Below, piece after piece: positions 20,352-32,300 of a DNA stretch of 64,000 nucleotides. A program made the translations under genes and the position numbers. The notes under the pieces are model-generated. The model searched no databases. It was not told the DNA's origin and saw only the letters and a list, made by a program, of their open reading frames with translations. The DNA is taken from assembly GCA_964017235.1 (NCBI GenBank), contig OZ024933.1, positions 10,233,962-10,297,961 on the forward strand, written 5' to 3'. This DNA comes from Sabellastarte sp. h YS-2021. Taxonomy: Eukaryota > Annelida > Polychaeta > Sabellida > Sabellidae. How positions within the stretch are numbered: the stretch's first letter is position 1; each line of letters begins with the position of its first letter.

Positions 20352-23300
20352 CTAGAAAATATCCAATCAAAATAATTTAATAAGATACATTGAAGAGTTC
20401 TAATAATAAAGATTAATCAGATATACTACCCAAATGTAAGAATATGCACTTGGAGAGAGAAAAACATTACATGCACTATGACCTGAGAGATAAAAATAAT
20501 AACCATAACAATTTAAAGTAAATTTGAAAATCTTAATTACTTAAATGTAGCTTTTATAAGCTATAAGCACAGCATGTGGGAATAAATGCTATCTCTTGAG
20601 GGTGCAGGCCACCATGGCCAACTCAAGAAAAATGAGCATAATACTGGAAAATATGACTACTGTGTAAATCTTTCTAAAGCATTTAATATTTTATGAAAAT
20701 ATCACAGTCAAAGATAATGGTCTTAAGTTTATACAAGGAAACTGGGGTTGTACACCCCAAAAGGCGGGTTGTGCAATCAGTATCAAGGGTAATAACACCG
20801 GAAAAGGCGGGTTGTGCAATCAGTATCGGGGTAATAACACATACTAGTATTTGTCATGTTTACAGGATTGATGTATGCTAGATGTATACAATATGATAAC
20901 TGTGATACTGGTCCTGGACATATCAAAATAGTGCTGGGTTCTGTCATTCCACTTTGTCAAGTTTGAAATCACTGCAGAAGCATCTTCAAGTTACAGTCTG
21001 CAAACAGAATTTCAAGATGGTAGCCATCTTGTTTTTTGAATGGCACCAATTTCAAAAACAACCTAGTCTGGGAGCTGTCCTACCACCCTGCACTACCACA
21101 CTGTGTAGAGCGTCATCAATCTGTTTTCACAGAAAAAGGGACTGGTATCGGCTAAAATGGCCTTGACATACAGAAGTACACTTCCGCGACCTCACTGTTA
21201 TTTGGCTAATGGGAAAAAATGACTATACTCTTGTGAGAATGGAAATTCAATGAAAAGTTACATTGAGCATGTGCAGAGCTGTGGTCTTTCTTCTTTTGTC
21301 TAGTAAAGAAAGATACTGACCCCTAAAATGGTCGACCGGAAGGTATGAAAATGGAGAATCAATTGGTGGGCAATAATGCATCAATAGGCAGACTTCGAGC
21401 CTGAAACAGATTTTCAAAATGGCGGCCATGTCACCAATTTTGAATGCAATCTGGATTAAGTGGTGCCCTATTAAGTTTCAAATCAATTGGCTGAAGCCTC
21501 TTTGAGTTAGGTTTTGGACATGAAATTTTAAGACAGTGGCCATAGTGGCCATCTTGTTTTTTGAAGTGCCACCAATTCTGAAAGAAACATAGCCTAGCTG
21601 TTGCCCTACCAACCCATTAAGTTTTAAATTGATCAACAGAATCTTCTTTTAGTTAGAGTCCAAAAATGATATATCAAGCTGGTAGCCATCTTGTTTTTTT
21701 CCAAATGGCACCAATTTTGAAAGCAATGTAGCCTAGGTGGTACCCTACCACCCTGTTAAGTTTCAAATTGATCGATAGAAGCATCTTTGACTTAGATTTT
21801 TTAAATGGAATATCAAGATCATAGCCATGGCAGCCATTTTTTTCCAAAAGGGACCAATTTCAAAAGCAGCCTGGCCTAGGTTGTGCCCTATTACCCTGTT
21901 AAGTTTCGAATTGATAGGCAGGAGAGTGTTCGAGTTAGAGTCCGAAATGAAAATCCACATGGACAGACATCTGGCACATCAATCTAATAGGCGGTTTGGT
22001 TACAAGCAAGCCCCGCAGAAATTTTGTTTTTATAAGGCTTGAATATTATTCTGTTGATAAATGAACATACTAGTAGGCATGCGGCAGAGTATGATCATGC
22101 AACTCATTAAGATATGGCTTGATCCAGTCTCGTATATTAAAGATGCACGGCATCAACTCTGTTTTCAATTCTTCGTGGTTTAAGAGGCTGGAATTGACAA
22201 CATCAATTAGCTGTGGCAGTGTCTTGGCTTCTTGCTTTTTAAGCTGAGCAGATATGCGAGAAAATCTGGCATCTATATCTACAATTATGTCACATTCTCA
22301 TACACTGTAGCCAGAAATGAAAATTTATTTATTTATTTATTTGGGGTTTTACGTCGCTTTTAACACTGTACAGGTCATATCACGACGGGTAGTTGGAAGG
22401 GCAGAGGAAACCAGTACATAGAGGTCGCTAGGGTTGTGTACTGTAAACTGCCGACCAACGGCAAGCAACTACCAGCTTTCCCACTTAAGGCCGTCACGGG
22501 GATCGAACCCCGGCCTCAGAGGTGGGAGGCGAGAGTGTTACCACTCTGCCACCGTGGCCCCGCCAGAAATGAAAAACACAGAATTCTAAACTACAAGATT
22601 GACAGCATTTTGTTTGTGGCTACTGTCACACAAAATAATCCCCTTTAAAATAGATATTATTGATAAAACCATTTTGAACCAACTTAAATTTCAAATCATG
22701 TTATAAACACACTTTTATTGGCAACTTGATTATGTAAAACATATATTGAAAAATCATTTAGCCTGCAGCTTTACAGAATTTACAGACTAAATTCAGCAAG
22801 AATGATGAAACTATTGACAAATCCAACTAATAGGTAGTAATTACAAGGCTGAAAGGGATTTCAGTCTGCTAGTGTAAGTGAAAAGCTATCAGAGAGACAA
22901 TCAGTGCACCAAAGCAGTCATCTATCCTGGCACTAACATAGCATGTTGCTGCTTAATTTCAGTGAACAGAGAGATACTCATCACGCTATGCCACACTAAC
23001 TCATAAAAGTCCGGAGACAAAAAATAATGAAAAAAGTGATATCTAGCAGTGAGAGCCTCACTAGAGCTCACCCTTGAAAAAGTATTTTATTACTATTGCT
23101 AAACAAACCTTCATGAGTATGTCCCACCATGAGAAAACTTAGGAAGATATCTTTCACAAAGCCAAGCTTTACCAACAATGCCATCATTCCAATGAAATAT
23201 TTATTTTTGTTCTCTCTGGCACAATTGTCCATCTGAATATAGAGGGTTGGGGGTAATTGGCCATCTGATACTTCACTGGAGATTGCATACAACACAGAAT

Positions 23301-26300
23301 TTAGGGCTAGATTGCTGTCATGGGGCCACTGCATAAGATCAAGAAGCATCAGTGTCTTACGTCCATGCACAAGGACCCCGGTTATATGTGTTTGTAGAAG
23401 TTTTGAAGCATCAACAGTCTGTGAAAACAGGTTCACACTGTTATATGAAAAAAATTATTTATTTTATAAAAAGGAATGAATTATCTGACAATATGTAGTT
23501 TATTTAAAATGTTGACAGACAAATTTTAAAACATTGTAATTTAACTTTTTGTTAGTTACATACCTTATCGTCACAAGTGCTTGTCTCTTTTTCTGGAGCA
23601 AAACATATCGACCAACAAGAATATTCAAAAAATTATTATTGATCCAGTCATCATCTCGAGAGTTATAAAAAGGTGTTTTGCTCCCATGAAAAAAATATAA
23701 TGGAGGATTGACAAAGATCACCATGCAGGTCCAGACATGTGCAGGCAAGGGGTCACCTCTCTCGACAAGAATATTTTTAAAAAAAAATTTCTTGATTGAT
23801 ATATTTTGCTTAAAACCACAACAGCACTTTTGAGGATATAGTAAGGTTATTTTAGGCAATAAAAATATTTGTGAACTGGATAATTTAAATAATTTACAAT
23901 GAATAATTTTACTTTATAGATGAAACATTTACCTTTGGCATTTGCCAGCCTCTAAAATGTGGTATGTTGGTTTTTGCCTGATCCATCCCATCTACGATAA
24001 TGTTAAGTATTTCTTTTGGCTTTGCTGATGCTTCTGCCCGACGCTTGTAATAGCTATCTCTTTCATTCCTAAAAAATAATTACAGTAAAACACCGATGCA
24101 AGCTTTCATTTGTGTTACAAATATAATACCAAATATGATACACAGTTAACACTTTACTTACTTTAACATCAAAATATTCAAACTCTTGAGCCACAGAAGC
24201 AGAGTAGAACCTCGAATCTGAGGTTGAAAAAAAATATTTTTAATATTAATACCTCATGCTTGTTTTCTTGAAGCAGAGTAGAACCTCGAATCTGAGGTTG
24301 AAAAAAAAGATTTTTAATATTAATACCTCATGCTTGTTTTCAAGATCTATTGCAAATTTTAATTGCTCCCCTTTTATTTGTCAATAAGTACAATTTAATA
24401 TATAGCAACATATAACCCAAAGGCTTTCAGTGGTGGGCTTCTTATAGGTTGACATACAAGATCAATAAAGTAAATTTTAAATCGAAATGTAATCTAACCT
24501 GAGATCCTTAGAGTTAAAACAATGTAAAATTAACCCAAAGATTTATCATCTCAAGGTGCTCATTAGTGCTCCTGTGAGCCGATAAAGTACTGACTTGAGT
24601 TTCATACATTACTGATGAGCATGAAGAAAAACCACCTCGTAAGAGGTAAACTTGAAGGAAAATCTTTTTGTAAACAAGTCAAAATGTACTTTTACTGCCT
24701 GTTTAAGTACAAGCAAATAGTTTATTTGTATCCCTGGATGAAAGTCGGGGATAGTTAGGATTTAATACGGTCATGCCGCCGCTGCCGCCGAGATTTCCTG
24801 TTGGAACTTAAAAAATATTTTAGTTAGAACTTTCAAATTTGGTATGTGCGTATATATGGGCAATGCCACAAAACGCTATTGTTTTGTGATTGAGACCTTC
24901 AATTTCAAGGTCACTGGTGGCCTCTTAAAGGTCAGATTTTGGCCATTTTTCACATTTTGGCCCAGTTCTCATATACAGAAATTTAGATCATCCTATGGCT
25001 GGTATATATAATATATATATATATATGTGTCCTCTGTATGCATGCAGAAATTTGACCTTGAAGTTCTTCATTTGAAGGTCATCCACAGACCGCCAAAGTA
25101 CTGCCAAAAAGGTCATTTTTGGAGATTTGGAGAGGAAAACTACAGCAGCTACATTCACTGCATTTGCAGGATGTCTTCATTGGGGGGTAAGAGTCTCTGA
25201 GACTAAAATTAGCCTCATTCTGAAAAACAAGATGGCTGCCGCAGACATTTCTTTGAAAATTATTTACTACTGGCTATTTGAAAATTATTTTCTAAGGTAG
25301 AAGGATGAATCTCTTCATAGGTGATACGTATAACAAATATACATGTCCTCTACAACCTTGCAGACATTTGACCTTGAAGCTCTTAATTCAAGGTCATTAA
25401 CGGAGTGCCAAAGTACCCCACATAGCGGACTTTAAAAGTGTCTATAACTCGCTTATTATTGGACCTAGAGGTTTGGGATGGTAAACCAACACATAGGAAA
25501 TCATGGGCTGGGAATCTTGTGGTGTGGTCGAATTTGACTTTGGGGGCCTCTCTCATGGTCAAACAAATATAGCCAAACTTAAAGTTTTTATAACTCGCTT
25601 ATTTTTGGTCCTAGAGGTTTCAGATGGTAAACCAACTGAGGAAATCATGGGCTGAGAATCTTTTGGTGTGGTCGGATTTGACCTTGGGCCCCTCCTTCAA
25701 GGTCAAACGAGGATAGCCAAACTTAAAAGTGCTTATAACTCACTTATTTTTGGTCCCTTGGGCCACTCCTTCAAGGTCAAATGAGGAGAACCAAACTTAA
25801 AAGTGCTTATAACTCGCTTATTTTTGGTCCTAGAGGTTTTGGATGGTAAACCAACACATAGGAAATCATGGGCTGGGAATCTTCTGGTGTGGACGGATTT
25901 GACCTTGGGCTCCTTCAAGGTCAAATGAGGAGAGCCAAAGTTATAAGTGCTTATAACTCGCTTATTATTGGTCATAGAGGTTTGGGATGGTAAACCAACA
26001 TATAGGAAATCATGGGCTAGGAATCTTCTGGTGTGGATGGATTTGACCTTGGGCCCCTCCTTCAAGCCAAACTTTAAAGTACTTATAACTCACTTACATG
26101 GCTGGAAATACTATGTCACGCTTCAACCATGTCCCGTCCGGGGATACGCTACATCGAGACGCAATGTCTAGTTAAATATTGTTTGCAATTATTTTATTGA
26201 ACTCGATTTTGTAAGAAGAAAGATTCTCATTCATGATTTGAACAAAAATGATATAAAACTTGTGTCTGTGATTTGCCATGAGAGCACTAGTGCTCATTGG

Positions 26301-29300
26301 CCTTGATATTGAAATTCAAGGTTACCAAGAATCAACTTGCAATGGGATAGAACATTTAACATATATAAACATTTAACTGTATATTAAATTTGAAAGCTGT
26401 AGGTCAATTAATTTTTGAGTTAGTGTATCTAAAAAGAAATAATATGAAATCCCACAGAAAGATAAAAATATCAACACTTACTGTTGCCTGTTAAGGTGTT
26501 CATCTCTATCTTTCAGAATGGATGAACAAAGTTGTGGGGTTGTATTTTGTTGTAACAAGTGAGCTGCCAACATGCAAACATTGCATTTTGTGAACTTTGT
26601 GTGCTGTGAATAGAGTAAACTATTGTTTATTATGAAATTTTATATGTAAATGCAGAATAATTACAGGTGTAGACTAATGAAATATTGCTGCAAATATTGC
26701 AGTAATATTTGTTAATGTAAGATAGAGTTATATGCTTTATACTTTCACAAAATACTATTCGGTAGTCGGTACATCACTTAGCAAACTATACAGTGTTGTC
26801 CAATGCAATAACTGTCATAAATCAAGCCATTTATCACAAACTTATTCCAACAATTATAAGAAATCAAATAAAAAATCCAATATAGTTTTAATGAAATATA
26901 CAGGTTATTGTGATTTTACTATATTTATTTATATTTGCAAGACTATTCATGGATATATTGTTGTAATACCTGATAAATTTAGAATACATTTCCTTTTTTT
27001 ATTTTGCTTGTCAATTACCAAATCATATTACCTTGTAAAAGCTCACATGAGCAAAGTGTTCTTGCCAGAGTTTGTAGAACTGGCTCTGGGACACTTGTTG
27101 GTTTGCCATGTACTGGTTTTTATATTCAGTATATATATCTTTTATGTTGACTCCTTGTGGCATGAGTATCCTTGATACCTCTGGGCTATGATCCCCATTA
27201 AAATGCACATAGTGCTCCATGAATCCAGTTGCTATTTTACCTATCACAAAAACATAATGAACATTTACATTAAACACATAACACATGATATAGTTTTGTG
27301 TAACCTAAATCATTGTAATAAAAGAACAAAGCAAACTATAACCAAAATTGTGATGAAGAAAGCAAACTTTTTCCAGCATACATAAATTAATCTGCAATCT
27401 TAGCATATCAAAACTTTAATTTCAAAGTACCATTGAAAATAATGACAGGCCTTCAAAGCATCAAGATTACATTAAGTGCTAACATTTACAGCATTTAAAC
27501 ACAATGTAGTTAATACCTTTCTCTGCTCTACTTGATTGAGAAACTGGGGCTTGCATCCAGTATATTCCTTGTTTTTTCATTGTCACCACTCGTTGGTAGG
27601 TTCTTTTTGATATTTTGATAACAGTGTTGTACCAAAATTTCCTAAGAAATTAAATTAAGGATTTATGTGCAAGATGTTAAAGAGACAATAGCTTTTTGTT
27701 GTTACAATAGTGTATATCACATTTACTGTGTAACAATGCCTTAGATGCATATACATTAACAACAAGGCTACTGCTTCAGCAGTTATCTCCTGCCTTAGGA
27801 TCAGTAATAATGGAGAACTAAAGGAGATATTAGGCCTTTATGACAAGATAGCCCCTTTAGACATTGAAGAAAGGGATCAAAGGTAAAAGTTAGGTAAAAG
27901 TTAGCAATTGGAAAATAGTCTCAGGCCACGACTTCTGCATATTTGATGAAGCTAGCTAGAATATTTCAAGATTTAGAGCACCTTAATCATTTTTAAACAA
28001 TTGGCTATGGCAGCCATTTTGTTTTTCAAAATGAAGCCAAAATTTTCCACAGATACGGACGGTTTTTTCCAACCATAAGAGATAGAATGATTTCAAGCAA
28101 GTGAATATCATAAAAACCATAAGAGATTTCGATTTCGAGTGAATTTTTTACCTGCAGGGTATTACAGGAGTATCCTGTGAGTAGGGGAAAAATTTCCCCT
28201 TTTGGCGGCCATCTTAGATTTTAGCGGAAAAAGAAAAAGTGTGAATATCTTGAAAACCGTAACAGATAGTGATTTTGAGCGAAGTTTTGACCCACAGGGT
28301 AGTACAGGAGTATCCTCTCAGTAGGTGAAAAATTTCAATTTTTGCAACTTTTGGAGGCCATCTTGGATTTTAGCGTAAATTGAAAAAGTGTGAATATCTC
28401 GAAAACCATACAAGATAGAGTGATTTTGAGCGAATTTTTGACCCACAGGGTAGTACAAGAGTACTATGCAAATGGGAAAAATTTCAATTTTTGCCACTTT
28501 TGGCAGCCATCTTGGATTTTAGCGGAAAATGAATGAGTGTGAATATCTCAAAAACCATACGAGATATATAGCGATTTCGAGCGAATTTTGACCTATGGGG
28601 TAGTAAAAGAGTATCTTATTCAAAGGGGAAAAATTTCAATTTTTCCCACTTTTGGCGGCCATCTTGGATTATAGCAGAAAAAGAAAAAGTGTGAATATCT
28701 TGAAAACTGTATGAGATAGAGCAATTTCGAGTGAATTTTTGACCCATAGGATAGTACAACAGTATCCCATGCAAAGGGATTTCAATTTTTGCCACTTTTG
28801 GCAGCCATCTTGGATTTTAGCGGAAAGTAGAACATTGCAAATATCTCGTGAACGGTAAGAGATATAGCGGTTTGGAGACAAGTTTTGAATCAAAGGGTAG
28901 TACAGGAGTATCTTGTACCTAGAAGAAAAATTTCAATTTTCCCCACATTTGGCTGCCATCTTAGATTTTAGCGGAAAATAAAACATTGAAAATATCTCGG
29001 AAACGGTAAGAGATAAAGCAATTCCAAGCAAATTTTTGACCCACAGGGTAGTACAGGAGTGTCCTGTGGCTAGGAGAAAAATTTCAATTTTTGCCACTTT
29101 TGGCGGCCATCTTGGATTTTAGCGGAAAATGAAAAAGTGTGAATAACTCGAAAACCGTAAGAGATATAGCGATTTCGAGCAAATTTTTGACCCACAGGGT
29201 AGTACAAGAGTATTCTGTGCCTAGGTCAAAAATTTCAGTTTTCGCCACTTTTGGCAGCCATCTTGGATTTTAGTGGAAAATAAAAAATTGTGAATATCTC

Positions 29301-32300
29301 AGAAACGGTAAGAGAAACAGTTAATGCTTGGTAAGAGATACAGGCCATGGCAGTGGTCTTGTTTCCTATTGTTTTATACTTCCTTAGTCTTTTAATATCC
29401 ACAAAAAAATCTCACTCAATCTGGTTGGATAATAGACGTTCTAATATATTTTCTTCAGTAAGGTTGCATAACTAATTGGGGTATTTTATAGAGGGCCTGA
29501 CTTTTAACACAAGCGCATCAAGTTAGGACCATGAAGTGCTCAAATTGTGTTTGCTTTGAGTTATTAAGCAGGACCAAATTGCTTATAAAGTATTGTAACT
29601 TAAATGTCCATCCACAAGATGTAGAGTTTGACCTCTACTGTGTTGAAACAGGCTAGATCTGTACATTTTTAATAGTTCAGTTTGCTGATCAAAACCCATT
29701 GTTCTCATATGGTATTGCTTTCTGTACCTCAAAATATCATACTTATTGAACTTTGCATTACATTTTCTTTGACAGCCACATTCCACAAGTAGTTCATCCT
29801 CAATTTTGTCTATTTGGATCCCATCATGTTTTCTCTTTGATGAGTATCCTTTAGCTGTACCAGTGTCTATTAAAAGAAAATGTAATTTTGAAAAACTGAT
29901 GGGACTTATGAAAACTGGATATGGATATTATTGTCAGATTATATTGATGGTTGTATGTGACCTTAAATCAGGAATCAAAGTTCAAATCTTAGTTCACAAA
30001 ATGATTCACAGTCCATGATTTCCATGAAGAGTTTTTATGGATAGATAATGAATTTTTGGAGACAAAGCCCATTAGACCTTGATGTAGGGGTCAAAAATGA
30101 ATATGATATGGTTAACCCACTCAATAATTTTACAGCCCGTGATTTGCTATAAAGTTTTTGACCATTCTGACTAATAATAAGGAAGATACAGGTCAAACCT
30201 CTTGGGCCTTGAAGAAAAAAACTGGTGAAAAAAATCAATCAAGAACTGCCTATTGCAGTAGTAATCATGCTACTTAATTAAAAATATCAATAAAGTACAT
30301 GATAAAACAAATGTGCACTAATCTCTCCACAAGTGTAAAATAATTCAGGTATTATTTATGAATTATGAAAAATTATGAAGAAATTATCCACTAAAATGCT
30401 GAAATATATTTGTTTCATTCATTAGACATGAATGTTAAAGGCTATATGTCACAGAGTTATGACCTAGTTTTTATGCTATCTTTTGGTTATTTCGGAAACT
30501 TTGAAATTTAAATAATTTTCACCCAATAATATACAAAAATGACATAATTATTAAACTCTGCATATAATAACCTATCCGATGTTGTTTTAATTGTAAAATT
30601 TGTTATGTATTGACAGATTTACAAACAATTAAACATTAACAAAATTTCACAGTATATGAATAAAACATTATTTAAGTTTTTTTGTAACCAAAATAAAGCC
30701 TAAAAGAGTTTGATAAGTGACATCCATCTACTGGATTCAGCCAGACAGATTACAAATACGTCATTTTAAAAACAACTATAGTAGATTTTGACAGTTTTCA
30801 TTTGAAAAAAAATTTCCTATATATTGGCTGAAATATTGTTAAACATGCACACTTGATCATCCACCATACCAGTTTTTAATATTGTGTTTTTTATCTCCCG
30901 CCTGCGGCCGAAGGCCGAGGTCGGGAGATTATAAAACGCCTTTCGTCCGTCCGTCCGTCTGTTCGTCACGTTTTTGCATAAACCTTAATGTCTCATTCAT
31001 TTATAAAGATATCTTCACCAAATTTTCAGGGAATGTTTATGCCTATAAAAACCTGTCTCTGCAAAATTTTAGCCTCATTTTGAAAAACAAAATGGCCGCC
31101 ATAGCTAATTGTTTGAAAATCATAAAGGTGCTCTAAATCTTGAAATATTCCAGCTAGCTTCATCAAATTTACACAAAAGCTATATGGCTAGAAAAGCTAG
31201 CCTGGTAGTAATTTTGGCACTAGTTCAAAAAACAAAATGACCGTCATATCACATGTTTAAAGTTCGTCATGTTTTTGCATAAACCTTATTATCTCATTCA
31301 TTTATAAAGATATCTCCACCAAATTTGCAGGGGATGTTTATGGCTATAAAAACCTGTCTCTGCAAAATTTTAGCCTCATTTTGAAAAACAAAATGGCCGC
31401 CATAGCTAAATGTTTGAAAATCATAAAGGTGCTCTAAATCTTGAAATATTCCAGCTAGCTTCATCAAATTTGCACAAAAGCTATATGGCTACAAAAGCTG
31501 CTCTGGTAGTAATTTTGGCACTAGTTCAAAAAACAAAATGGCCACCATATCACATGTTTAAAGTTTGTCACGTTTTTGCATAAACCTTAATATCTCATTC
31601 ATTTATAAAGATATCTTCACCAAATTTGCAGGGGATGTTTATGGCTATGAAAACCTGTCTCTGCAAAATTTTAGCCTCATTTTGAAAAACAAAATGGGCA
31701 CCATAGCTAATTGTTTGAAAATCATAAAGGTGCTCTAAATCTTATAATATTCCAGCTAGCTTCATCAAATTTGCACAAAACTATAAGGCTAGAAAAACTA
31801 GCTTGATAGTAAGGCTGTAACGATTCTTCGGTTACTCGGAAGCGAAACGATTCAGTTCAATACTCGAGGCAAGAAAAGTGAACCGGATCTTCGAAAACAA
31901 CTAAACATAGATGTAAAATCTACCACAAAATTCCATTTTTTCTTCAAATATATGAATATGTTTATATATTTTACTAATATAAGGCATTTCCATTTCTATA
32001 TTTATATATTTTAAGTATTTGCAAGCTTTAATTCTTTGTGTAACAACGTTTTATAAGATGGCATTTTATTATAACGTATTTCAAAGACGCCTCAAATCTC
32101 GCAATATAAAGATGGTTAAAGTTTCTTATATTTTGCAATATAAATGCGTCTTTTCCCCCAAATTCAATAAATTATCAAAATTCCTTCCTGTTGTGTGGTT
32201 TGTAACCATTTTATAAGGCGTGATATGTCAAAATATGAAGCAGTTTATTTCGTGGGCGATAATCAAGCGATTAACCGAGTCCGAATCGATTCTTCTAAAA

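Noticed and set aside
22490-22562. tRNA gene (A and B boxes present)
   Set aside because: The boxes belong to the head of a SINE with target duplications and an AAAT tail, and no full cloverleaf closes. The same holds for 60120-60194 and 19840-19904.
23500-23859. 119-codon minus-strand open frame
   Set aside because: It lies within an intron whose flanking exons join in phase 0 without it. Composition is Lys/Asn/Phe-rich and no family motif is seen.
26732-27175. 147-codon plus-strand open frame
   Set aside because: It overlaps a well-supported minus-strand exon (27032-27240), is very AT-rich, and has no motif.
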